DNA of 64,000 nucleotides, taken from contig NZ_WACP01000012.1 in NCBI RefSeq assembly GCF_008973665.1, positions 179,415 to 243,414 of the forward strand, in the 5' to 3' direction. Under the pieces are notes generated by a model. The model had not been told where the DNA came from and did not search any database. It worked only from the letters and a program-made list of their open reading frames with translations. Position 1 is the stretch's first letter; each line of letters starts with the position of its first letter. Source of the stretch: Paenibacillus tengchongensis (GTDB lineage Bacteria > Bacillota > Bacilli > Paenibacillales > Paenibacillaceae). Shown here one piece after another: positions 34,442 to 42,907 of the stretch. Made by a program: the position numbers and the translations under genes.

Positions 34442-35407
34442 TTAACCTTCCTTCCCAGCTCCTCGGTAATAATCCAGGATATCGGCCAGCGATCTCGCCG
34501 GCGGAATCTCCGCCTTCCAGCCCAGTACCCCGGCGCCAACTTCAGCCGGATAAGCGTCCGCTTCGCGCCCCGATGCTTCCGCAGTGGCGGAATCACGGTC
34601 CGGCCCGCTGTCCTCCGGACCCCAGTCCATCGGGACAGGGGCGGATGCCCGGGATAACAGCTCAGATGCAATGTCCCCGAGCCGGCGCGGCTTCCCGGAG
34701 TCAATCCGGTACACCCGCCCCGTCTCTCCCCGGCGGAGAATAACGTCATATGCCGAGACGGCATCGCGGACGTCCAGGAAATCCCGCTGCGCATACCGTG
34801 AGGAGAGGCGGAAGGGCGGAAGCTCTTCTCCGACCCCTGCCGCCGCCTCGCTCATAGCGATGTGGCGGGCCAGCAATGAGCAGAATCCTGTGGAGGGCCC
34901 CGGCCCAATCAGATTGCAGGGTTCGGCAAGCAGCACGGGCTGCTTAAATAATGTCCCCCAGGCCAGGGATACCAGCTCCTCCAGCGTCTTGCTCAGGCTG
35001 TAGGGATGCGGCGGGCCTTCCACGGTGCCCGGCCGGTACTTGAGCCGGGAGCCGGCTACCAGGATGCGGCCGGCGGGCCGGCCCCGGAGCGACTCCAGCA
35101 GATACAGGGTAGCCATAACATTGGTTTCCATATAGAGCAGGGGATCACGCCACGATTCGGGCACCGAGTTGCGGCCGGCCAAATGCAGCACTTCATCCGG
35201 ACGGACCGCCTCGATCATCGCGTGCACCGCGGCGCGGTCACCCAGGTCACAGATATACGTAGCGACGCCCTGCGCAAAGAGATTCGGCTCTTTCGGAGGC
35301 CGTCGCACCACGGCAGTAACCTCAGCCCCGGCGCTATGGAAGTGGCTGACGGCATGCCTGCCCGTGAAGCCGCCGGCGCCGGTGATGAGGATCCTCCGGC
35401 CGTTCAT
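34442..35407 (-). CDS. NAD(P)-dependent sugar epimerase/reductase (extended SDR)
   Basis: A 321-residue extended short-chain dehydrogenase. GAGGFTGRH (residues about 10-18) is the cofactor loop, VLHLAGRNSVPESW follows, and the catalytic pair is in HPYSLSKTLEE (YxxxK). FLDVRDAVSAYDVILRRGE is typical of GDP-4-keto-6-deoxymannose reductases (Rmd) and dTDP-sugar epimerases. The exact product is not certain. The C-terminal 60 residues are unusually acidic and Ser/Ala rich (PEDSGPDRDSATAEASGREA). It overlaps the next SDR gene by 4 bp. Confidence 0.75.
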   Translation of the reverse strand: MNGRRILITGAGGFTGRHAVSHFHSAGAEVTAVVRRPPKEPNLFAQGVATYICDLGDRAAVHAMIEAVRPDEVLHLAGRNSVPESWRDPLLYMETNVMATLYLLESLRGRPAGRILVAGSRLKYRPGTVEGPPHPYSLSKTLEELVSLAWGTLFKQPVLLAEPCNLIGPGPSTGFCSLLARHIAMSEAAAGVGEELPPFRLSSRYAQRDFLDVRDAVSAYDVILRRGETGRVYRIDSGKPRRLGDIASELLSRASAPVPMDWGPEDSGPDRDSATAEASGREADAYPAEVGAGVLGWKAEIPPARSLADILDYYRGAGKEG

Positions 35408-36243
35408 GTCGGCATCCCGGAAGATCTCATCCAGGCGGCCAGTTCCGCCAGCATCTCGGGATAGGAGGGCAGCGGAAACTGCACATCCTCCCGCGTATTG
35501 ACCAGGGTGCGGTCCTGCACATGCTCCGACTCGGGGACGATTCCCACATCCGTTTTATTGAAGGCATACTGTATATGCCGCAGCAGTTCGCATTTACTGA
35601 GCGGCTCAGGATGCGCCAGATGAATCAGCCCGGAAATCTCTGAATCCAGCAGGCGGTCAACTACCTTCGCCAGCTCCAGCGTTGTGACGCCATTCCACAT
35701 GACCCGCTCATAGCCGGACACGGGGCCCTTCTGGGCGAGGAACCACTCCATCAGGCCGATGCCGCCGGAGCGGATTTCCGGCCCGATGATGGAGGTGCGG
35801 ACGGTGACATGCCCGGGTGCGTGCACTTCGCCGAGACTCTTGGTAATGGCGTACACCGAGGTTCCGTCAGGGGTATCCGCTTCGGTGTAACCGCCGCGTG
35901 TTCCTTCGAACACGCAGTCGGTACTGATATGAATCAGCCGGGCATGTACGGCGTCGGCCACCCGGCGCAGCCGGTGGGGCAGAAAGCCGTTGACATGGTA
36001 GGCGCCGATCCGGTCGCGCTCGGCGAAATGGTTCAGCACGCCCAGCGCATTGATGATGACATGGGGAGAGACGATTTCGACCAGCTTTTCCACGCCGGCG
36101 ATATCGTCGGCATCCACATACAGCCCGCCAAGATCGCTCTTATCCCGGGTGGTGTGGAAGACGTGATGCTTGCCCTGGCGGCGGAAATACGCCGCCAGCA
36201 TGTGACCCGCCATACCGTTTCCGCCGAGAATGAGCAGCTTCAC
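35404..36243 (-). CDS. RmlD-like nucleotide-sugar reductase (WbvR-like)
   Basis: A 279-residue SDR. LLILGGNGMAGHMLAAYF binds NAD(P); LIHISTDCVFEGTRGGYTE and VYAITKSLGE (catalytic YxxxK) are RmlD-family signatures. It lacks the C-terminal cupin domain of CapF/WbjC (about 370 residues). Beside a 4,6-dehydratase/epimerase and a 2-epimerase, it fits WbvR, which makes UDP-L-RhaNAc en route to UDP-L-QuiNAc in Vibrio cholerae O37 (known pathway; assignment here inferred). Both neighbours overlap it by 4 bp. Confidence 0.75.
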   Translation of the reverse strand: MKLLILGGNGMAGHMLAAYFRRQGKHHVFHTTRDKSDLGGLYVDADDIAGVEKLVEIVSPHVIINALGVLNHFAERDRIGAYHVNGFLPHRLRRVADAVHARLIHISTDCVFEGTRGGYTEADTPDGTSVYAITKSLGEVHAPGHVTVRTSIIGPEIRSGGIGLMEWFLAQKGPVSGYERVMWNGVTTLELAKVVDRLLDSEISGLIHLAHPEPLSKCELLRHIQYAFNKTDVGIVPESEHVQDRTLVNTREDVQFPLPSYPEMLAELAAWMRSSGMPT

Positions 36244-37226
36244 TTCAGGAACCCTCCCCGGATCAGGATTTCCTTGATCTCCTCCTGATCCATCAGATTA
36301 TTCTCAGAGCTGAAGCTGTTGAAGGATACATGCGGATAACCTTTATAGTGGTCACGCAGCTCCGGCATATCCAGCGTCGGCAGAATGACGAGGTACTGTT
36401 CGTCATACACGACAGTCGTCTGGCTCTCGAAATCGCTCATCAGAATTTCGTGGATTTTCTCGCCGGGACGGATCCCCGTCTCCACGATGCTGACATTCTC
36501 TTTGCCGGAAGCTTCAATCAGCACCTCGGCCAGATCGACGATGCGGCAGGTCGGCATGGTCATGACGAAGATTTCCCCGCCCAGGCTGACCTCGGAAGCC
36601 TTGAAGAGCAGCGTAATGGCATCCCGCAGTGTGAAGAAGAAGCGGGTCATCTTCATGTCCGTAATGCGCACCTGGCTTTTGTCCCGGATCTGCTTCATGA
36701 ACAGATGCACGACGCTGCCGTTGGTGCCAAGCACATTGCCGCCGCGCACAGTCACGAAGCGGGTGCGGCTGCCCAGCAGATTGGCATAGACGAACAGCTT
36801 CTCACCGATCGCTTTGGTCATGCCGTAGAAGTTGGACGGGTTGGCGGCCTTGTCGGTAGAGATGTAGATGGCCTTCTCCACGTTGCTCGCGATGGCCGCC
36901 TCAATGACATTTTGCGTACCGACGACATTGGTCTTGAGCGCTTCGTACGGCTGGTCCTCGCACACCGGAACATGCTTGAGGGCGGCCAGATGGAACACAT
37001 AATCCACACCGCGGCAAGCGGCTACCAGCGCTTCTTTGTCGCGGATATCGCCGATCACGAAGCTGAGCCGGCTGTCCTCGAACTCACGGCTCATCGCCAC
37101 CTGTGCCGATTCACTGCGGGAGAAGACGATAATTTCTTGAGGATTCTGCGGCAGCAGCTGCCGGATGAGTTCATGCCCCCAGGAACCGGTGCCCCCCGTA
37201 ACCAAAATCCGTTTATTATTGAACAT
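36240..37226 (-). CDS. UDP-GlcNAc 4,6-dehydratase/5-epimerase (CapE/WbjB/WbvB-like)
   Basis: About 328 residues from the ATG at 37226, 8 nt after GGAGG; the ORF extends five codons further without a site. ILVTGGTGSWGHELIRQLL is the cofactor loop. DYVFHLAALKHVPVCEDQP and the catalytic region ISTDKAANPSNFYGMTKAIG are characteristic of CapE/FlaA1 short dehydratases. The enzyme converts UDP-GlcNAc to 4-keto-6-deoxy UDP-sugars and inverts C5. It overlaps the 2-epimerase gene by 11 bp and the reductase by 4 bp. Confidence 0.87.
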   Translation of the reverse strand: MFNNKRILVTGGTGSWGHELIRQLLPQNPQEIIVFSRSESAQVAMSREFEDSRLSFVIGDIRDKEALVAACRGVDYVFHLAALKHVPVCEDQPYEALKTNVVGTQNVIEAAIASNVEKAIYISTDKAANPSNFYGMTKAIGEKLFVYANLLGSRTRFVTVRGGNVLGTNGSVVHLFMKQIRDKSQVRITDMKMTRFFFTLRDAITLLFKASEVSLGGEIFVMTMPTCRIVDLAEVLIEASGKENVSIVETGIRPGEKIHEILMSDFESQTTVVYDEQYLVILPTLDMPELRDHYKGYPHVSFNSFSSENNLMDQEEIKEILIRGGFLK

Positions 37227-38310
37227 GCAGGTTCCCTCCAAGCAAAAATTTAACTACCTTTGCCGAGACATCCGGGGCCTTGTAGCCTTCCGGCGCCTCC
37301 CACTGCCGGCTTACCGACGTCATCAGCCTGACACAGCGGAGAATGCTCTCCGCCTCCACTCCCGATACGACATTGCTGCCGCAGTCCACCGTCTCCGGCC
37401 GTTCAGTCGTCCGGCGGATCGTCACGGTCGGAACTCCCATCAGGCAGCACTCCTCCTGAACAGTGCCGCTGTCCGAAATGGCGCACAGCGCGTGCCGCTC
37501 CAGACGGACAAAATCGAAGAATCCGAACGGCTCATGGAATTCGACGAGCGGGTGCATCGCCAGCGGAAACTGCTCCGTCAGTTTGGAGCGGGTCCGGGGA
37601 TGGATGCTGCAGATCAGGCGGAGCCCGAAATGTTCGGCCACCAGGTTAAGCCCGGACATAATCTGCAGAAGTGATTCCGGATCATCGACATTCTCCGCGC
37701 GGTGCGCGGTGACCAGAAAGTACCGCTCTTCTTCCAGTTCCAGACGCTCCAGGACATCGCTGGCCGCAATCCGGGTCTCATAACGGTTAATGACCTCATA
37801 GATCGGATTGCCGGTCAGCACAATGCGCTGGCTCGGATAACCCTCGCTGAGCAGATGTCTTTTGCTCTGCTGCGTATATGGCATATTAATAGTGGAAACG
37901 GCGTCGATGACACGGCGGTTTTTCTCTTCCGGCACCTTTAAATCGTAGCAGCGGTTGCCCGCCTCCATATGCACAACCGGAATGCCCATCCGTTCGGCCA
38001 GAACGGCGCACAGCGCACTGTTGGTATCGCCGAGCAGCAGGACCCGGTCAGGCTGCTCCTTCAGCAGAATGCCTTCCAGTCCGCCGAACATCGCGGCCAG
38101 CTGCCCGCCAAGGCCCGCCTGTTTATCCTGCAGCACATAATCCGGCGCCCGCAGTCCCAGCTCCGCGAAGAAGATGCCGCTGAGGCTGGCGGTAAAGTTC
38201 TGGCCGGTATGCACCAGCACATGCCGCTCCGCATGCTGATCCAGCAGCGGAATGATGACGCTCAGGCGGATAATTTCAGGCCGCGTGCCCAATATCGTCA
38301 TGATCTTCAT
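37216..38310 (-). CDS. Non-hydrolysing UDP-sugar 2-epimerase (WecB/CapG/WbvD-like)
   Basis: A 364-residue enzyme of the UDP-GlcNAc 2-epimerase fold. KIMTILGTRPEIIRLSVIIP, LVHTGQNF, VLLLGDTNSALCAVLAERMG, VVHMEAGNRCYDLKVPEEKN and ISDSGTVQEECCLMGVPTVT are the conserved blocks. In this setting it would invert C2 of a 4-reduced 6-deoxy sugar, as CapG, WbjD and WbvD do, and not make ManNAc. It is the first of the three-enzyme UDP-sugar set. Confidence 0.87.
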   Translation of the reverse strand: MKIMTILGTRPEIIRLSVIIPLLDQHAERHVLVHTGQNFTASLSGIFFAELGLRAPDYVLQDKQAGLGGQLAAMFGGLEGILLKEQPDRVLLLGDTNSALCAVLAERMGIPVVHMEAGNRCYDLKVPEEKNRRVIDAVSTINMPYTQQSKRHLLSEGYPSQRIVLTGNPIYEVINRYETRIAASDVLERLELEEERYFLVTAHRAENVDDPESLLQIMSGLNLVAEHFGLRLICSIHPRTRSKLTEQFPLAMHPLVEFHEPFGFFDFVRLERHALCAISDSGTVQEECCLMGVPTVTIRRTTERPETVDCGSNVVSGVEAESILRCVRLMTSVSRQWEAPEGYKAPDVSAKVVKFLLGGNLHVQ

Positions 38311-38354
38311 GAGTTCACTCCCCTGCTTGTTGTAATGATGGCCGGGCGGCCGCG

Positions 38355-39902
38355 CTAGGCCGCCCGGCGCCGCCGGCCGGCGCGCCGGGCACGCCCGCCG
38401 CGGCGCGGCTTCGTGCGGCGGCGCACCTCGCGCGCCCGCCGCTTGCCCGGGCGCCGGCGCCCCCGCGCCCGTTCCTTGCGCCGGCGCAGCTTGCCGCGCC
38501 GGAGCTTCAGGCGCCGCAGCCGCAGGGCGCGGCGCAGCTTCGGCCGCCGCCCCGGCGGGGGCGCGGGCGGCGGGGGCGGCACGGCGGCGGGCTCGGCGCC
38601 GCCGGGAGGAGCCGCGGCGACGGCGGGCTCTGCCGCCGGCGCGGGGTCCACCGCCGCAGGAAGCGGCGGTGCCGGGGGTTCGGGCGCCGCTTCCTGCGGC
38701 GGCGCCTCCGGCGGGGCGCAGTAGCGCAGGTACCAGCGCTCGGTAAGCCCCAGCAGCCGCGTGCGGTAAGCCTCCGGCCCGTACAGGGCGGCGATGCGCT
38801 CCCGCGCCTGCGAGCCGATCATAGCCGCGAGTCCCGGCTCCGCCAGCAGGGCGTTCACCCGCCCGGCCAGGGCGGCGATGTCCTCCGCCGGCGCCAGCTG
38901 CTCTCCGCAGCCGGCCGCATGCAGGATTTCCTGCAATCCGCCGGAATCATAGGCCACCACCGGCTTGCCGAAGGCGAAGCCTTCCAGAGCCGTCATGCCG
39001 AAGCCTTCGCGGATCAGGCTGGGAACGACCAGCACATCCATCGCGCAGTAGGCGGCGGGGAGACTCTCCTCATAGCCGACAAAATGAAACTTTCCGCTCA
39101 AGCCCTCCAGCTTCACCTTGCGCTGGCAGCGGTCGTAATAGCTTTTGTCGCCGGGGGTGCCGATGACCAGAAATTTGGCTCCCGGGTGGCATGCGGAGAC
39201 GAGAACCGCCATCTTAACAAAATGCTCCAGACCCTTTTCTTTATTAATAAATGAAGAAATATAACCGATCAGCGGCTCCTCCGGGGTCACCCGCAGCTCA
39301 CGCCGCCGGTCCCCGCGCAGCTTGCTCCAGGCTTCGGTCAACAGATCCTTATCATCCCAGGACGGAGGAAGCTGGGTAACCTTGCTTTCGCGGATGTACT
39401 CCGGAAAACAAGCCGCCGCCGTGTGCGAAATGGCCAGAATCTCATCGCTGTTGCCTTGGATCAGATCCACGCTGAGGTGAGTGTAATCATTGTCCGTTAT
39501 CGTCTCCGATATTTTCCAGATAACCGGAATTTGCAGCGATTTTGCCGCCAGCGCCGGTAATGCGTGCACACAGGTACTGCAGATAATGAATGCGGGACGC
39601 ACGCCAGCCAGCCAGCCGGCCAGTTCTTGGTACTCTTTGCTTTCCTGGAATTTACGGATATCTGCCTCCAGACCGCCGTAAGGGGTGTACATTCCGTAAA
39701 CGAGCGGAATCGGCAGCAGCTGCACCTGTAGTCCGGCAACGCGCGCCTGGCGCGTCAGCTTGCCGTCCTGAGGGGCAACGAGGATACAATTAAAGTAAGG
39801 TGAAAGCTCCCGTCCGAAGAACAGCAGCAGCTTTTCCGCACCAGTAATGCTGCGCGTGTTGGATACATGGGAAAAGAGGACGATTGTAGCTTTGTCGGCC
39901 AT
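38355..39902 (-). CDS. GT4 glycosyltransferase with long Arg-rich C-terminal tail
   Basis: About 515 residues from the ATG at 39902 (AGGGAG 12 nt upstream). The ORF is open further, but those codons are DNA repeats. Residues 1-395 are a GT-B enzyme: VLFSHVSNTRSITGAEKLLL, IGYISSFINKEKGLEHFVKM, PSLIREGFGMTALEGFAFGK (EX7E). From about residue 398 the protein changes to a Pro/Ala/Glu hinge (about 60 residues, PPEAPPQEAAPEPPAPP), then some 55 residues mostly Arg and Lys (KLRRALRLRRLKLRRGKLRR). The DNA of this tail is extremely GC-rich. The tail could bind a polyanion or target the spore surface; that is speculation. Confidence 0.8.
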   Translation of the reverse strand: MADKATIVLFSHVSNTRSITGAEKLLLFFGRELSPYFNCILVAPQDGKLTRQARVAGLQVQLLPIPLVYGMYTPYGGLEADIRKFQESKEYQELAGWLAGVRPAFIICSTCVHALPALAAKSLQIPVIWKISETITDNDYTHLSVDLIQGNSDEILAISHTAAACFPEYIRESKVTQLPPSWDDKDLLTEAWSKLRGDRRRELRVTPEEPLIGYISSFINKEKGLEHFVKMAVLVSACHPGAKFLVIGTPGDKSYYDRCQRKVKLEGLSGKFHFVGYEESLPAAYCAMDVLVVPSLIREGFGMTALEGFAFGKPVVAYDSGGLQEILHAAGCGEQLAPAEDIAALAGRVNALLAEPGLAAMIGSQARERIAALYGPEAYRTRLLGLTERWYLRYCAPPEAPPQEAAPEPPAPPLPAAVDPAPAAEPAVAAAPPGGAEPAAVPPPPPAPPPGRRPKLRRALRLRRLKLRRGKLRRRKERARGRRRPGKRRAREVRRRTKPRRGGRARRAGRRRRAA

Positions 39903-39957
39903 GGTGGTTCGGCGCTCCCTGGCAAGGGGCCTCGAGCGACCATTCACCTCCCTAAAA

Positions 39958-40155
39958 GTTTTACGGAGCATCGGCTTCAGAGCATTTCGCCGCAGTAAAA
40001 CTCGCTCCGGAAGCATCCGCTTCGTTTTACGGAGCATCGGCTTCAGAGCATTTCCTTCGCAGTAAAACTCGCTCCGGAAGCATCCGCTTCGTTTTACGGA
40101 GCATCGGCTTCAGAGCATTTCCTTCGCAGTAAAACTCGCTCCGGAAGCATCCGCT
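39958..40155. repeat. Three tandem copies of a 66-67-bp sequence
   Basis: Copies start at 39958, 40024 and 40091, each beginning GTTTTACGGAGCATCGG and ending near AAGCATCCGCTTC. Copies 2 and 3 agree almost perfectly; copy 1 differs at four or five bases. The third loses its last bases at about 40155. Each unit contains GTTTTAC near its start and GTAAAAC in its middle. It lies upstream of the Arg-tailed glycosyltransferase, in a 433-bp gap that also has a GGGGACAG/CTGTCCCC hairpin at 40265-40295. Confidence 0.85.
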
Positions 40156-40335
40156 GCCGGGAAATGCTGCTCAGGCGCTTCGCTCCGGTCCGCCTGATCC
40201 CGGCCGAGCCGGAGCCGGGGCAGCCTGCGGGCGAACGCCAACCCGGTACTCCAGTATATTGAGGGGGGACAGTTACCGGCACGACACCTGTCCCCGGTTA
40301 TCCGCACAATTCCGCCTGCTTCCGGCTCTCCTTGT

Positions 40336-41469
40336 TTAGCTGTAGATAACCGCCAGCAGCTGATTGACACGCTTGAGATAGGTGTGATCCTTCAGCGTCC
40401 GTTCAAAAGCGCGCAGCGCCATCTCGCGCCGTTCCTCCTCGTGGGTGAGGTAGAAGCGGATCTTCTCCATCAGCTCCAGCGGAGTGGTGAAGGTATCGAT
40501 CTCTTCGCCTACTTTGTAGAAGGAGCCCAGATCATCTCTGGCGTCGCTGAGCTGCAGCGTGCCGCTGGCCGCGATTTCGAAGGTCCGCGGGTTGGGCGAT
40601 GCGGCCGGAATCGACAGCGCATTGTTGTTTACCACTTCGTCGATATGGGAGCGGTGGAGGTTAATGACGATCTTTGAGCCGCTGTAGGCGACTGCCGTCT
40701 CCTGCGGCGTCATCCATTTGCCGATCTCGATCCGGTCCGCATAGAGCGGCGCTTCGGGCAGGCGGTCCCACCAGATACCGTTGATGACCGTGTTGTAGCT
40801 CATCAGCTCGGGCATGATTTCCCGGAAGAAGGCCACACGGTTCCAGTAGGCGGAGCCGATGAAGCTGATATCCCGGTAAATCGGAGAATGAGTCACGGTC
40901 GGACGGTAATGCTCGCGGTGGGCCGCAAACGGCAGGTAGTGGACTTCGGCGCAGCCAAGGCCGCGGTAGACCTCCACGCAATTCAGCTCAAGCGTGAACA
41001 CGTAATCGTAATGCGTAACGATTTTCATCGTAAAATCGGTATAGTAAGGGTCATCCGTCAGCCAGATCGCCGTCTTGAAGCCATGGCCGCGTATGGTGGC
41101 CACCTGATCCAGCGGCAGATCAAGACCGTCCAGCACCAGTACAAGGTCGGGCCGGTGGGTCAGCACCAGGTCCACCAGATTTTGGCGCACATCGCTAATG
41201 GTGACCTGGGTAGTCAATTTTTGCAGTGCGCAGATCACAGCGTCGTCGAGCGGCGAGTAAGGATAGCCTTTTCCCGAAGCCACGTAGAGAATGTGAATGT
41301 CGCGGACCGGCAACGGTTCTTCCGGACGGCCGTCGAGGACAGTGAGTCTGCCCCGCAAATACCCTTCGTCGTACCCGACCTTGAATCCGGTCAGGCGTCC
41401 ACGCAGCTTCTCTTCTTCGGCAGGCGACCGCAAAATGGGCGGTGCGGGCATAATAAATTGATTATCCAT
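40336..41469 (-). CDS. CgeB-like glycosyltransferase (spore maturation)
   Basis: About 377 residues from the ATG at 41469, 9 nt after AAGGAG. The N-terminus has a basic GY motif (GFKVGYDEGYLRGR, residues about 28-41). The N-terminal half resembles DUF3880 (VLVLDGLDLPLDQVATIRG, TAIWLTDDPYYTDF). The C-terminal half has the transferase block KIVINLHRSH and NPRTFEIAASGTLQLSD. CgeB-family proteins act in the mother cell on the outermost spore layer in B. subtilis. It is 35 percent or more similar by eye to the next gene, so the pair is a duplication. Confidence 0.82.
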   Translation of the reverse strand: MDNQFIMPAPPILRSPAEEEKLRGRLTGFKVGYDEGYLRGRLTVLDGRPEEPLPVRDIHILYVASGKGYPYSPLDDAVICALQKLTTQVTISDVRQNLVDLVLTHRPDLVLVLDGLDLPLDQVATIRGHGFKTAIWLTDDPYYTDFTMKIVTHYDYVFTLELNCVEVYRGLGCAEVHYLPFAAHREHYRPTVTHSPIYRDISFIGSAYWNRVAFFREIMPELMSYNTVINGIWWDRLPEAPLYADRIEIGKWMTPQETAVAYSGSKIVINLHRSHIDEVVNNNALSIPAASPNPRTFEIAASGTLQLSDARDDLGSFYKVGEEIDTFTTPLELMEKIRFYLTHEEERREMALRAFERTLKDHTYLKRVNQLLAVIYS

Positions 41470-41500
41470 GAGAATTCGCTCCTTCATCCTGTTTTGGATT

Positions 41501-42598
41501 TCATGTCTGGGTCATCATTACATTAAGCAAATAGGGCAGCCTCAAGGTAAATGTATGCCGGCGCAGCGTCGTCTTCAGTCCCTGAAGGGCAATCTTCCGG
41601 CGCTCCTCCTCATGCTTCAAATAGTAATCAATCTTCTCCTGCAGCTCCTCGCCCGAGGCAAAGGTATCCAGGTCCACGCCCGGGCGGTACAGGCTGCCGA
41701 GATCCTCGCGGACATCGGTCAGCTGCATGGTTCCGCAGGCGCTGATTTCATAAGTGCGCGGATTGATCGAGCGGGATGGCAGCTGAAAGGTGTTGCGGTT
41801 GTCTTGGCCGCCCTCCCAGGGCCGGTGGATATTAATGACCAGCTTTGCCCCGCTGTAATAACTGGCCGTCTCCTCCGGCGGAATGAAGCCGTCCTTAATG
41901 AACGGTGACAGCTGCTCGTAACAGGAGAGACGCTCCCAGAATCCGCCGGCGATGAGCACTTTTTTGTCCAGCAGATACGGGGTCATCGCATCGAACAGCT
42001 CAGTCCGGTTGCGGAACGCATTGCCGATGAACACAATATCGTACTGATACTCCGGAAGGGTGCGGCGCGGATAGAACATCTGCGGATTCACACACAGCGG
42101 CAGATAGTGCACCGAGGCGGCTCCAAGGGCGCGGTAGAACTCCAGACAGCCCAGCTCGTGGGTAAATACATGATCGTAATACTTGCAGATTTCGGAAGTG
42201 TCCTCCGTAAAATAAGGATCGTCGGCGAACCAGATCGCCGTACGGATGCCAAGCCCGCGGATCTCGCTGATCTGCTCCAGATGATTGCCGGGAAAGACAT
42301 GCAGCCCGTTCATCACAAGCACCGCCTCCGGCCGTTCCCGGGCGGCGACCTCCAGCATAGTCTCCGGCGCGCTGATGATCAGCTCGCTGACCAGCTGCCC
42401 GAGCGCCTCCGTTATCCCGGTGTCGATGGCCTGAAAGCCCTGCGGAACATACATGATTTTGAGAGACCTGCGTGGTTCCACTTCCAGTGAATTCAGGTGC
42501 TTCACTGCTTCGCATAATCCAAGGCGGTATCCCTCCCGGTAACCTTCGCGGTAGTCCGGGGGATGCTTCCTTTGCATTTTCGCATTCACGGCTTTCAC
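41501..42598 (-). CDS. CgeB-like glycosyltransferase (spore maturation), paralog
   Basis: Up to 365 residues. The start is uncertain: GTG at 42598, GTG at 42589 or ATG at 42577, none with a strong ribosome site. The N-terminal motif DYREGYREGYRLGLCEA parallels the GY motif of its neighbour. RTAIWFADDPYFTEDTSEI, HVFTHELGCLEFYRALGAA, KLVINIHRPWEGGQDN and NPRTYEISACGTMQLTD align block by block with the gene at 40336. It lies 31 bp upstream of that gene. The GT partner and sugar are unknown. Confidence 0.82.
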   Translation of the reverse strand: MKAVNAKMQRKHPPDYREGYREGYRLGLCEAVKHLNSLEVEPRRSLKIMYVPQGFQAIDTGITEALGQLVSELIISAPETMLEVAARERPEAVLVMNGLHVFPGNHLEQISEIRGLGIRTAIWFADDPYFTEDTSEICKYYDHVFTHELGCLEFYRALGAASVHYLPLCVNPQMFYPRRTLPEYQYDIVFIGNAFRNRTELFDAMTPYLLDKKVLIAGGFWERLSCYEQLSPFIKDGFIPPEETASYYSGAKLVINIHRPWEGGQDNRNTFQLPSRSINPRTYEISACGTMQLTDVREDLGSLYRPGVDLDTFASGEELQEKIDYYLKHEEERRKIALQGLKTTLRRHTFTLRLPYLLNVMMTQT

Positions 42599-42907
42599 CC
42601 TGCCCCGTCATATTCTCAAGACAGTAGTACTATATGCGGAGTCAGCATCCGCCTCATGGACACCTGTCTGTATTCCGGCGAAATTGGCAGATGCCCCCCA
42701 TGCTTCGCCCGGACCAGCCCGCACCTTTGCAGATGTCTTCCACTCGGGTACACTAGTACATAGGCAGATGAGATTAGAGAGCAGCCGGCACCCGGAAGGG
42801 GCAGAATAGCAGCACCTGGTACAATCAAAAACGCTTGAATCCGCTCATTCCACCGGAACAGCCTTTTTTGAACGTTATAAGATTGGAGAATCAGAAGAAT
42901 AGGAGAG
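42599..42907. other. Divergent intergenic region
   Basis: About 309 bp between the CgeB-like gene and the plus-strand ATPase gene. Promoters for both must lie here; I see no convincing box and no other feature. Confidence 0.35.

Noticed and set aside
39903..40037. N-terminal extension of the GT4 enzyme
   Set aside because: The codons derive from the tandem DNA repeat and are Arg/Leu-rich; the GT fold begins right after the ATG at 39902.
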